Below, piece by piece: positions 12,751 through 24,600 of a stretch of DNA of 64,000 nucleotides. Made by a program: the position numbers and the translations under genes. The stretch is from positions 43,856-107,855 of the forward strand of contig DF237256.1 in assembly GCA_000708835.1 (NCBI GenBank). Reading direction: 5' to 3'. The DNA comes from Klebsormidium nitens. Its lineage: Eukaryota; Streptophyta; Klebsormidiophyceae; Klebsormidiales; Klebsormidiaceae. The notes under the pieces were generated by a model, which worked only from the letters and a program-made list of their open reading frames with translations, was not told the origin of the DNA and made no database searches. Each line of letters starts with the position of its first letter. The first letter of the stretch is position 1.

Positions 12751-13089
12751 GAATTAAGGGCGTGTCGTAAGAGACATGATTGCATATCAGCTACTGTAGA
12801 TTTTTTCTCAACAGGAGGACAAGTAAATCTTGGGCAGGCCGGAGCAGGGGCCATGCACTACAGAAGGAACGCATCATATGCATTTTGCATAAGAAGAGTT
12901 GGAAACCGGCGCCAACAAACGTGCGGATGCAGGAGCAGATCCTGAGCTGAGCTCTCAAGCGAAACAGAAGATAAGAATTTCAACGAGCTCGCTTGATTTA
13001 AGGGAACTCTGCACCTGTCAAGTTCTCATCATCAAAACCGTGGAAGCTTTCGGTACAGGACATGTTGAGAGTTCATCCAGTTGCAACGT

Positions 13090-14762
13090 TCATTCCACGA
13101 TCTCGTCATTGCCCCAAGTTGTCTGAATGCTAGGGTCTCCGCACTCATCTTCTTCCCTCAAGGCCAGCTCTGATTTCTGACGGTCGCCGTTCCAGCTTGA
13201 CTCTCTGTCTATGTAGGTGGCCCACTTGGACTGACCTGGGGCCCGCTTTGATACTCGAAGATCAGTCTTAGACTCAGCACCGCTTGTCAACTCTGCTGCC
13301 TTAGCCCTCACACTGCCCCAGTTCGGTTCCTCAGTTTCAAGAGGCTTGGTGCCACGCTTGTAACCCTGAGCCTGGATGGGTTGCAACGCCCTTCTAGCTG
13401 TAGGAACAGAACCTTCGGCGGCTCTCTTGCCTGATTTGTCACAGTAGCTATAGCCATAATCTTGGTCAACAAGTGCAGGCTGCGATTTCCTAGCCTGTCC
13501 CTGTCCTGGTTTCTGGTATGCCACATCATCTATTCTCCTCTCTGGATGTTCTTTCTTTCGCCGCTTGCTCCCCTGGTCGGGCAGTGTTGTCACCAGCTGA
13601 GTGTCCAACGGGTCATCTTTGACAGAGACCTCCTCGCCGTCTCCCTGCACATTACGAGACTGACTGAGCAATGGGAAGATCTGAAGCACGTCTTCACTTG
13701 ATTGCTTCAGTCCTTGCACAGGGCAAGCAACAGGAGCCGTATGTGAAACCCTTGGTCATCGTGCATGCAGAGATTTCACAGGGCTCTATTTGAAGGTACT
13801 TGGGTGCAAATCCTAGTCATACAATCCGCTCTCAGTCAACTCTGCAACTGCTTTACAAGCAGCAATCTTTGCTTTACTTGCCTCCGCATTTTGTATATAA
13901 GCCTCCCACTTGTGCCCTGTCCTTGGTGGCTGCGACTGCCGATGTTGAGCTTCGCGCTCCTCCAGCTCTGCAATCAGCGCCTCGTCAAAGTCGTCGTCGT
14001 CCTCTTGCGCTGCACTCCCAGCTTTAGACAGCAAGACCGCTTCCTTGGCCGCATCTGCTTCTTGCCGCCCTAGGTTCAGATCTTGGGCCAGCTTCCGTAG
14101 ATCTGAAGCCTTGCCAGAAACTCCATAGACCTGAGAACAGAAGCCAAGATCCTCAGGTCCTCCAGATAAGGGGGCAGATGCATCAAGACGTCCAGCTGAC
14201 AACCTCCCTTGACTTTCTCCCTTTACGTTGTGAAGGGCTAAAGCAGTTGAACGATTCACAGGAACTACAGGTCAGATACCTGAGTCATGCATTCAAAAGC
14301 CGTACTCCATTACTGTCGGCTGTTCCCAAAATGTTGCCTCCACACACATCAGCATTCATGTGCTTGACGAACTCACCTTGATGACCGACTGCTTTGCTGC
14401 ACACAAACTGCAGGACCACTTGTTGCTCTTGGTCACCTGTTTCACCTGCACCATGTTGACAGGCGGTCAGGATTTGGTGCCTGCCAAGTGCACCTATCAG
14501 CGCGTCCAGCCATGTTTCGTATGGTACCTCCTCCCTCAGGTAACAGGGTGCTCGCTCCAGGGCTGATATCAGTGCCACTAAGACGATCACCTGGCTGTAT
14601 GATTTGTCATTTGACTATGACCAAGCTGAGTTGCAGAGCGCGAGTGCAGAATCAAGAGTCAACATGGTCGATATCAGGATACACATTTTCATGTCATTGT
14701 AAAGGGTCAATCACCTGAAATGTGCTGCACTGGAAGCAGCGCACAACTATGTACTCCACCAT
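13090..14762 (-). CDS. MRNIP: MRNIP-like protein (MRN complex-interacting protein family), 4 exons
   Basis: In animals MRNIP binds the MRE11-RAD50-NBS1 complex and helps the double-strand-break response; the role here is inferred from the family. Four exons join in phase: 14762-14715, 14436-14377, 14130-13878 and 13712-13090, giving about 327 residues. The N-terminus MVEYIVVRCFQCSTFQ is followed by NKWSCSLCAAKQS, so two CxxC knuckles (CFQC and CSLC) form the family zinc ribbon. VYGVSGKASDLRKLAQDLN corresponds to the conserved block after the ribbon. Two short W-containing motifs (KWEAYI and SKWATYI) recur downstream, as in animal MRNIP. An acidic patch (EDDDDFDEA) and basic SKRRKKE-type stretches suggest a nuclear protein. 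It is divergent with the gene at 15658 across an 895-bp region holding two E2F-type sites. The 16- and 20-codon first exons are easily missed by gene finders. Confidence 0.86.
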
Positions 14763-15325
14763 CTGCGAAGAAGCTTTGAATGTGCCGCCAACGGCCCATA
14801 GAGCTTGCTGATTTGTATTCCAAAATCTTAGCCTCTACATCTTGTCACCACCCATCAGTTTGACTAGCAGGATCCTGCCCGCTCACCCTGTGCAATGTGA
14901 TTTTAAGCTGCTCTCGTACTGCCTTCGCAAGCTGAATGGATGCCACTTGCTATAAGAGCACAATCCTCAATTCGGGCTATGGGCTTCAGAACTCCGCAAG
15001 CATTCAGAGATTGCTTTTTGCCTTGATGCCGTAAGTTACAGCTTAAAGATAGTCGCCTCTCAGTGCCAGCTTGTGTCAGTTATAACGGGTTGCAGGTACC
15101 TGTAAACTGTTGAGGATACTTGTCAGACTGATGCATGAAAATTGTAATTGCAGCAGAACAGTTTGCTTGCTCAAACCACGCCTGTTGACACTCTGACCGC
15201 CCTTCTCCACTTCACCTGGTACCGTATCTTCAACTGTTCAGCATTGCATCGCTCTGGCACCCAGTCTGCACGGACGGTGTCTAAGTTTGGCTCCGGTGAG
15301 TCGCGCGGCTGAAGGCGCCGCGCGT

Positions 15326-15335
15326 GGCGCGAAAA
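15326..15335 (-). promoter_or_regulatory. E2F/DP consensus site
   Basis: GGCGCGAAAA contains GCGCGAAA, the reverse complement of TTTCGCGC, a perfect match to the E2F consensus TTTSSCGC. It lies about 330 bp upstream of the ATG at 15658 and about 560 bp upstream of the MRNIP start. Confidence 0.6.
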
Positions 15336-15416
15336 TTGTATTCTGAGGGGTCCGAAGGAGGGGTTGGGGTTTCGGGCGTGCCGAGCTGGCACATCCGCAG
15401 CTTTCCATTGGACAAA

Positions 15417-15426
15417 TTTGGCGCGC
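15417..15426 (+). promoter_or_regulatory. E2F/DP consensus site
   Basis: TTTGGCGCGC contains TTTGGCGC, a perfect E2F consensus on the + strand. It is about 240 bp upstream of the ATG at 15658. Confidence 0.6.
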
Positions 15427-15657
15427 TTGGCTGCGAACGCTCCCGAGTGCTGAATCATCAGCACTAGCTGGTGCTCACTGCTGGCAGAGCGCACGGCTCT
15501 GGCTCCAATTAGCAGTTTCTACATGTAACAGTAAGATGCCCCTTAGCTACGAAATTTTCTTAGCGTCCTGTAGATCGCTTATAGCTGCGAATCCCAATAG
15601 GTCATTGTGGGGTCAGCGCTCGTGCGTTAGGGAAGCGGACTTCAGCTAGCTGCTGCT

Positions 15658-17806
15658 ATGGATGCAGAGCCTTTTGTTCCCACCCCAGAAAAGATGGGGG
15701 CGGGCGGTGCTGCTTCAGATGGTCTCACAGCGTCCAAGAGGAACCTCTTCACCGTTAGTGCCTTGAAGGATGCGGGGGTGCAAAAAGTATTGAGGCAGCA
15801 GCAAGAGAACCGCTGCTCCGAAGTGGAAAATGCAGGGGCGTTGGCCGCCAATTTTGAGCAGAAGGGTTTGGGAAGGAAGCAAAAGTTGATTGACCCCCCG
15901 GTGCAGAAGGATTTAAGGGGGCGCAGATGCAGCGATGGTTCTGTGGAGTTGCAGTTGATGGGCCACAGCGAACTTCCATTTGCCAGTCCAGGGTGTGGTA
16001 GCGCAGAAAACAGGGAAGATGCCGGGAGTCTGCCAGCTGGCAAGGGGCCGTCAAAGCAACAGCATGACAGGGACAATGCAATAGATGGCACCACCCCTAC
16101 AGCTCCTGCTGGGAGAGTCTCCGAGAGTATTGTCCTGCACACTCCTCTGAAAGCAAAGCGGCCAGACACTGATAACGTGTTGTTCACTCCGCCTCCAGCG
16201 CCTGTAAGTCTTCTCTGCAAATTCTGTCAAGCATCCAATCAATGTGCATAAGGAGATAAGTTGAACGGTAGCCTTGACCAATCGAGTGAGTTTATGAGCA
16301 GCCTACCATATCCCTTCTTTGCAGAATGTAGATATGACAAGATCTTGTTTTACCGATGGCTACATTTTTTTTTGCTTTTCACTATCTCATCCTACAAATC
16401 ATGTATCCACATAACAACAAGTGGTTGAATTAAGTGCAATCGTTTTCCAGGGGTTCAGACGGCCAAGTATTACCTCAAGTCCCGTCACTCCGCTTCCTGA
16501 CGCCGTCCATGATGCACCTGGTCGCCAGTGAGCATCCTTTCCTGATCACAAACCGACCCATCGTACCTTTCTTTCCATCATTCCGCACAAAGGAATGAAA
16601 TGTCTGGGTGAAGTTTCTAATCTAGCCAGTTCCTCTGCATGTGATGTGAGTGAGCTTATGATCAGCCATGCTGATCTTGGGCTGAATTGAAGCCCCGGAC
16701 CCACTTCGAGGTGGTTCTAACAATTATTTGTCGTCAAAATGGTTGTTCTCCTTACCCCATGGCTGTAGACAGAACAAGGATGTAGACAGAACAGTGGTGT
16801 AGTGGTGTCTTCTGATGTGGTATACCCAGAACTGTAGATCTGGAACCGACGCGAAAGCAAACGAAAACGTGAATTCCAAAATCTATTTGGAAGGTTTGCT
16901 AGACATTGCCGCTGTGCTTCAAGAAGTTGTGTTTTGGGTCCAAGGAGATGGATGCACATCCTCATGAATGCAGGATCCCAAAGAAGCCATCAGCTAGATT
17001 GAAGCAGCTTAGCATGCAGCTGAAGGAAGCGGGTCAGGATACCCAAGGTAATGTGCATTCCCCTCTGCTCCATGCTGCCAAAAGGCTTCAGGCTTACCTC
17101 TGAGATCATTCGACGTTCATGGCAGTCCGCATTTAAATGGTTGGCATCTTGGTCAATTGGCGGCATCAGAAATGAGCTTGCTGAACTCCCACTTGGCCAG
17201 TAAGCCGCAGGTCGAAACTGCGCGTAATCTGCATCATGGTACTTCATTATTCACAGTATGTTGCAATGATTTTGCCGGACCCCACCTCACAGATACTTCG
17301 GATGGAGCGACTTCGTCGAGTGTGGAGGCGACACCGGAAGCTTCGGCAGCGTCATCCGCTTGTGACACGCCTGCACCTCAGTGAGTCACTTCACTTCGTT
17401 GCCCTCCCAGATTTGACTTGCATTGTACATTCGACAATCGGCTTGTTAGGATCTATTGGGAATCATTGCCATGAAAACTAGCGCCCGTTTTTTTCGCTCA
17501 GCTTCGGCACCCAGACTTACATGGTTGAGTAGGTGCAAACACTTAATGACAGCTTCGCAAAACTGAAGTTGGTGCTGAGTCTTGTGCACGTGCTCTGCAC
17601 ATGTCGGTGACACCGCCCGTCTACTGTGCAGCCCATATGTCCTGCTAGCGAGCGGGCTCCCTGCGGAGGACCTGATGGCTGACCCAAAGTATCGGGGCAT
17701 GGCCGCTCTGGGTTGCCAGCACCAGTACACGGATGCGGACCGCGCATCGTTCTTACGAAGGCGAGGGTTTGTTGCAAGAGATCTAAACTCAGCTTTTGCA
17801 GCATAA
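15658..17806 (+). CDS. Unrecognised protein with CDK-type phosphorylation sites, 5 exons
   Basis: I do not recognise the family. The exons 15658-16203, 16451-16527, 16974-17047, 17257-17380 and 17632-17806 join in phase and give about 331 residues; exon 4 could instead start at 17293. The N-terminal half is low-complexity and rich in S/T-P sites (TPEKMG, HTPLKAK, FTPPPAP, SPVTPLP), of which TPLK fits the full CDK pattern. A basic, helix-prone segment follows (PKKPSARLKQLSMQLKEAG), then a Ser/Ala-rich stretch. The compact C-terminal block (PYVLLASGLPAEDLMADPK, then QHQYTDADRASFLRRRGFV) looks like a conserved domain. The E2F-bearing divergent promoter and the CDK-type sites suggest a cell-cycle-regulated nuclear protein. 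That is an inference; no enzyme motif is visible. The third exon boundary was chosen because only the acceptor at 16973/16974 keeps the frame open. Confidence 0.72.
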
Positions 17807-18632
17807 TCTAACAGCCAGCAATCAGAATGTCACAAAGATGTCAGCTGCACGGGTGTCTCCTACTCGATTGTACAGTGTGTTTGCAAAGTGGTCTTCTTGG
17901 GCATTGCTGTCAAGGAATTGAACGTATGCCAGTTCGGATGGCCGGGAGCTCCATGCCCAACTTCTGAGATTGTGACGCAAAGTCGCGTCATGGGCGTGAC
18001 TAGCAGCCCCAATATGGTTGCCAGTGTGCCAGTGGTTCGCCATTGCATGAATGTGTAGGTCCCATTTTGTAAGCTGTAGTGTGACTTGCATGTCCATGGT
18101 CGCGCTATGTAGCTCACTCTCCACAACAAGATGGACACACAAATCCGTGATGTAACATGCAAGCAAGTAAAACAAGGGGTATGCATCCATTCCTGAGCCT
18201 GGCGGTACAAGGGATTCGGTCGATCAGCGCCACCTGTTGCCTGGCTTAAAACGCGCATGTGCGAAGCATGAGCCACGGCGCACTATTAATGTGCTCGAAC
18301 GATGATATGCAATCCTGCTTATCTATAAGCGGCTGCAGAAGCGAGCCAGTGTCGAACGGAAGGTCCCGATGCAACCTTAGAAGGACACCGAGGACCTAGC
18401 TGCGGCACAGCTTGCCTGCCTGGACATGCTGCAGATTGAACATTGGGTCACGTTAAGTAACATAGGAGCGTACTGAAAGTAGCATGCAGTCCGATCAGTG
18501 TGCTGACGCCCGGCCGCTTGTGATTCTGATAACTTCCCGACAGCGCGCTTACAAGCAATATACGTCCCATCAATCTCTCAGTGATTCCAAAGGTCCAGCT
18601 TTTCAAGCTGCTGTTGGCCTCAACATCCGTCA
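17807..18632. other. Convergent intergenic region, no gene seen
   Basis: This is 3' flank of the 15658 gene on one side and of the ABC transporter on the other. The minus-strand open frame of 138 codons near 17860-18276 has no domain, no compositional bias typical of local exons and no splice partners. Confidence 0.55.
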
Positions 18633-21600
18633 TCACGCTTGGATGCTCCTTTCGTCTTCTCGCTCGTGCCCAGATGCTTTAACAATCGCACTGAGGAGCG
18701 AGTTTTGTTCCGCTTGCAATACGGCGGGGCTGCCCTCTTCCGCCAACTGGCCCTTGTCCATGATGAGGATCCTGTCCGCCCCCAAAATGGAGCTGATCCG
18801 GTGGGCGATCGTGATCACGGTCATGTGTGCGCACTCTGTTTGTATGGTCGCCTGGAGACAGCAGATACTTGGGCCTTCAGAAAGAGGTTGCATTCGCCCA
18901 GAGATATACAATGCTTGATTACATATACAAACAAACGGGCAATTCAACAGGCGGACGAACCGTCAGAAACGCAGAGTCGATGCTAATGTGGACGGGAAAC
19001 AGTGCCGTAAATCAGGTGGATACGGAAACGTACGGATGCGGACCGTCCGACGACTTCTGGAAACCGTGTGAGTCAAGTTAGGCACAGGTTAGAACTAAGA
19101 CACCAGCATATCATACGGAACAAATAAGTATGCTGGTCAGCAGTCAATGGAAGGGCGTCTGGTTCCTAAATGGCAAGAACCCTCGATTCATCTGGGTCAA
19201 AGGATTGTACATTACGGGCAGAAAAGGCTCTGGCAATCGGCTAGTCGAACGCTGCAGCACGCGTAAGCTCTCTAGGCGCGACCTTCTACCACCGCTCAAT
19301 CTGCTCACTTTCGCATCCCACACTCACCCGGCTTTGGTAACATCTCCAGAAAACGCTTCGCGACCTGGGCCCCGAATGTCCGAAGCACTACCGACCTATG
19401 TTGATGTGCAATCGCTAACTTACTTAGATCATCATAGATATCAAAGTGTTCAGAAGTGCGATCCAGGAACTAGAGCGGCGCCGTTACCTCGATCAGCGCA
19501 CTGGTTGCCGGGTCCACGTTGGCGGTGCACTCGTCCAGACAAAGAATCACCGACCGCCGGAGCAGGGCACGTGCGAGGCACAGCAGCTGACGCTGGCCCA
19601 ACGATAGCGTGGCACCCCCCTCCGCCACCCGCGCGTCCAGACCCCCCAGCTGCGACACGGCCGCTGCCACGTGGCAGCTGCGGAGGACGTCCCAGAGGCG
19701 CGGGTCGGAACTGAGCCCGAAGGGGTCAAGATTCTCTCTGCAAGGAAAGAGAAGAGGCATCTGTGTAACACCTCGGCGCCGCATTGTTCAGCTTTGCGAA
19801 CGGTTTCTGCACAGCGGGATGTACTGAGAGTCTGAAGACGACAAGCTCAGCTAATGTTTGAGCAATCCGGTTCCTTCTTCACGGCTACTACTATGTGAGA
19901 TCGTCCCAGGACGGCCAGAAGTCCCCAGCAATCTCGAAGCTGCTCCTCCGCGTACGCCCTAGCAAAAGCTTCCCACCGCGGGGAAATGGCAAAAATTAGA
20001 TGGAAACTGCTTCCTGCAATCCAAAGGCCATTCGCACAGCTGCAAAGTATAACCTGAACGTAGTCTCGAACTGCTTCACAATCCTGCTGACGTCAAAGCA
20101 ATATAAAGCCCCGCGTCGCCCGCCCACCTGACAGTCCCCTCGAAGAGGAAGGGGCTCTGCGGGATGACAGAGAGGCGTGCGCGCAGGTCCGCGAGCCGCA
20201 GCCCCGCCACGTCGACACCGTCCACGCAGATGTGACCCCCCGACAGCTCCGCCAGCCGGAAGAGGGCGACCAAAATGCTGGACTTACCAGCCCCGGTTCG
20301 CCCAGCAATGCCCACCTGCGCACGGTTGTCCAATCATGAGGGACTGCCAGCGAGTATAAGACTCGACTCTATAATAAGACCAATTTATAAGGAACGCGCG
20401 AAGGACGGATAGGGTTGGTCTAGTGATTAGGTGAGTTTGGGCGCGGAGCGGGTGATTGTTTGAGTTAAAGTTTTTAGTTTATCCGAGCCCGGTAGAATGA
20501 CCTTATTGTTTATGCGGCTAAGTTTTCTGAAATACAGACTCATCGAGCGAGTTGTACATCAAGGAAGCGACATTTGAAAATCGGTGACAAACTCCCTGAG
20601 CGAGTAGTCTGAGCGACGTAATGAAGAAGCGTTGAAGGAAAGAATGCATCCTATTCTGCATTAGGATACACCGATTTGCCGCATTAGCGCGGCATGCTCG
20701 AGGAAGTCAACAGAGTGAAACATTGGCCTTTCACCAATCATGTCAATCTTCGGCGGAACTCAAGAGCATTCGAGTGGTCAGGATACAACCGGCAGCAAGC
20801 TTCCAAAGGTGACGTTGAGAAAGTTTGAAAACCGGGCATAGGGACGCAGGGGTTCGGCATGTGCGAGCATAGATCGAGCATAAATCCAGCAGTCTTACCT
20901 TCTCTCCCCCTCGTATGGAGAACGACAGGTTCCGGAGGGCGGGAGGAAGGCCTTTCCGGTAGACCAACGTTACGTCATCAAAATCCACGTGGCCGGAATT
21001 AGGCCACTTGGGCGGGGGCGGGGCGGTCGGGATTTTACTCTCAGGCTCCAAGTCGAGGTACTGCACGGACCGGATTTACATATGAGAGCGTGCGTCGTCG
21101 AACTCACGACTCTAGGCTTTTGAGGATGACAGGAAAGCCGAGAATTAATGCACCTCCGCGCAAGAGGTAACGCCGAGTGACTGCTGCAGGATCTTTCACA
21201 CAAAAGCGGTCGAGAACTGTCTAAACATTGAACTCTCCAGTGGACTCTGTTCCCTCTGCAAAAGCCAAAACCCCGACTTTTTGGAAGCGCCTAACATTCC
21301 CCCCCAGCACAATCTGGTGTCAGTGCAAACCACCTCAAACCTATGTCGTAACACCATTATCTTACAAAGTCCTCATCAAACATCAGCTTTTTCACCTGCT
21401 GCACGCGCTCCACGGCGACCATCTCCTTCTCCGTCTCGGTGAAGGTCGCCAGCAGCCCGTTCAGTAGCTCCACGATCGGCAGCGCGTACGACAGGCCCAG
21501 CCCCACCAGGCCCGCGCTCCCCGCTGACGTCAGCAACATGCCCCGCGCCCCCCGCAGCGGCCTCGCGAAGACCGCGGCAAAGTGGGAGAGCAAGTCGCCC

Positions 21601-24600
21601 CAACCGAGACGCGGATTGCCCGGGTGGTTATCATACGCGTTGCCCACTTCAATCCAATATGGACGAATATACTGGTTCGCTGCCCGCTTTGCGAGCGCCC
21701 AAAGATAATCAAAAAGCGCCTCAAAGGGTTTTGGATGTTGGGAGAGCTGCTGCGTAAATCCGGGGGCTGTGGCGAGGTGTTTTTGCACGACGGCGGCCAG
21801 GGCAATGAACGTGATGACGACAGTGGCCATCATCTGGAGGCGCATGCCGAGCCACTTGGAGGCCGCCTCCTCGGCATATGCCGCGCGCACGTTGGCCGCC
21901 ACGCGCGCTTCGTTCTCCGCTGCGAAGCGGGCCTGCAAAGCAGAAGCGAAGACGTGTGATTGCGCTGCCTTGTATTGAAGGGCGTTTCTCGGGGAGCCCA
22001 CTGAGAATTGCGGTTTGAAACAGCGGGGTTTGCCGACTATTGTCACGACCTCTAACACTAGCAGATTATGACAGTACCGCGAAATTCAAACCTTGGAACT
22101 CGTCACCTTCCGGGCGGTAATGTCGCTTCTCGCAAGCGGCTGCTGACAAAATGAGCCGGCAGGTTGCCAACTTGAAGCAGCATTGCAACCAAACGCCAAG
22201 ATAACCGAGTCTGGATAGAGACATTTCCTTTTAGCGCCTGCACTTCTTGATCGCTTGTTGAAAGTTACCTGGGCACGGAACGCTCGTATGGTGGGTGCCC
22301 CCTCAAGCGCCTCGGTGAAGCCGGCATAGATGGGCGATCGAGAGAGGCTGTCTAGCCGCCGCACCTCGCGCGAAGTCGACCGGTAATACCGCTGCAGTTA
22401 CGAAGCGTAGGTATGCTCAGATTGGCAGACTTCTCATTTTCAGCTCTTCCGCTTCTGCGTACAACCGCATACCTGTTGAAAACAGACTTGCGTTCTCATT
22501 GTCTGAGCAACTCCAGGTTTCACCAAAGAGCGGACTCCTCTTTCCTGCTGACACTGCAGTCCGGTAAAAGGAATGCGTACCTGAGTGAGCACGACTCAGC
22601 AAACAATGCTTTGCTGCCCAGAGCCGCCCGTAACATGACTTCGCACCTGGAGACTGCGGTAGATGAAGGCTAGCGGGACCAGGAGCAGAACGAAGGCGGG
22701 CTGCGCGTAACAGAGGACGACCAGGATCCCCGCCAGCCGGAAGGCGCTCGCGAGGAAGATGTTCAGCATGAATGGCAGAGAGTCGTCTACCGTGTACTGA
22801 TCCGACGAAAACCTGAGCGCCCACAAAGAAATGAAGTCAGAAATGTCCTGAGGCCAGGACGAAGATCCCCCTTGACACCTGCGAAAAACCTTTGAACAGC
22901 AGGCACAGTAATCAGAGCACTGCTTCCGCAACTAAGACAAAGATGTATTGACTAAGTTAGGACAGCTTAGGATTCCAGTGTGACCAGTTCTACTCAAATC
23001 TGAGTGCAGCGTATCGTCGTTGATTAAAAGTAGACGTTTGTCAACGAGGTCGACTGTTTGAATGTATAATGACTGTCGCTCGATAGACTGTGGCTCGAAC
23101 AGTCGTGAGGCAGCCAGAATACTGTTTGCTAGGCTCACCTGTTGAGAATCCGCCCGACGGGTGTTCGGTCAAAGAAGGCAACCGGCGCCGCAACGACACG
23201 TGTCAGCAGCTCCCGGTGTAGTTTGACCGCGGCCTCCAGGCCGCTGTAGGCGAAGGTGAAGGCGCGGGCGAGCGTGAACACGGAATTGGCGGCGGCAAAG
23301 ATGGCGAGAACCGTCTGCACGGAGCAGGGTGAGGAAGCTATCATCTTGCTTTAATTCTCAAATCAGCCTGCAACCTTGCGCGGGATAACCACGGTAAGTT
23401 TGAAAGGAATCCTTATGGATCAAGTGGTGTAGGAAGAAATGACGACACAGTGTGCAAATGTTGAGGCAAGGTAATCATCAGCACGTTCTTTGGAACCACG
23501 ACAACTTTTCGCCAAAGCGCTCCCGAGGCAGCTTACGAGGTAGAAGGAGACGTCCTGCGGATGCGCGTCCGTTGCTGTTGTATCGACCCAGTAGGACAGC
23601 CAGGCGTCGCTCCCGTTGCGCGTGGCTTGCATCAGCAACAGGCTCAGCAACACGAGTGCCACCATCCAGAGTCCCACCGCCCGGCCGTAAGCCCTGTCCC
23701 CGCCAACAGAACGCGACTCTTCAGTAAATTCAGAAGCCTAAGCAACGGGTGCTCTCTGCACCGTACCAATGAGTATTTAAAGCGCAAGCAACGCGGACAA
23801 TAGCTGCTATAAGAGCAGTATGAAACGATCATGATTTTCTGCTTTATTTCAACTGTCGGCGCATGACGAACGAGTTTAGGAGGTTCTGCTCGACGGTTGT
23901 GTAAGCTCTCTGCAAAGGCACTATATAGAAGGAGTGCGTTATCAGGCAGTCTTACAGGCGCCCTTCGTCTACCAAGGAAGATAATTGCATTCCCTCGGTT
24001 TTGGAAGCTGTCAAGTTGTTCTTGTCGAGCACAGCACATGTATAACAGTGACTCACCGGTAGATTGCCCACCGCACGCTGCCCACTTCCCGGGCCTCCTG
24101 CTCCACCAGCGGAACAGCGCCGGAATCCGCTCGGCCACTGGCGCTGGCCCCTTCCTGCGAAGCGCGCCTGGCCGACAGAATGTCGTTATCCAACTCTCCT
24201 TCTATTGCTTCTGGTGCGCCCCTCTTGACCCCTTCCGATAAGGAACGGCTGACGACTTGCGGATCTGCGGTGGTTCCCGGCGAGAGGGAAGAAGCCGAGG
24301 TGTGGTCGGAAGAGGACAACCGGCCTCTGCTGCTTGACGGGCGGTCATCTTTCGGAAAATGAATTTGAGGTGGTGTCTCTACCTGCCTCTCTTCTCGCTT
24401 AAGTGTGGGCTCTAAAGCCCGCCTCACTGGCTCCGACCGAGCCCGTTCTAACGGCCCCCGGCAGGCGCTCCTTCCGTGGGGCGACGGTCCGGCGTTTCCG
24501 TCGGCCGCAAAACCCTCACTGCTGTCGTCATCCATCGTAAGCGCCCCATTCGACGGGGCTGCTTCTAAACAGGTCGAGGGACCGGTATCTGACTCTCCGT

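Larger units (their letters stand above)
12150..13089. other. Intergenic sequence, 3' flank of the MRNIP-like gene
   Basis: No gene is supported. The only ordered structure is an 18-bp direct tandem repeat at 12715-12750. The short open frames are not conserved-looking. Confidence 0.55.
14763..15657. promoter_or_regulatory. Bidirectional promoter between MRNIP and the 15658 gene
   Basis: These 895 bp separate two head-to-head start codons. The part at 15170-15500 is GC-rich and contains two perfect E2F/DP consensus matches about 90 bp apart, on opposite strands. No ORF with protein features lies here. Confidence 0.65.

Noticed and set aside
13462-13701. Plus-strand open frame with hydrophobic stretches inside the MRNIP region
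   Set aside because: It is antisense to MRNIP exon 4, which has phase-consistent splicing and family motifs.
17822-18276. Overlapping minus-strand frames of 122 and 138 codons
   Set aside because: Two frames over the same bases, both His/Cys/Thr-rich with no conserved pattern; likely chance in a convergent 3' region.
21357-22058. An intron hidden in the ABCC13 exon that carries the loop insertion
   Set aside because: A CAG acceptor exists near 21529, but no GT donor in matching phase lies upstream within the insertion, so the stretch is kept as coding.
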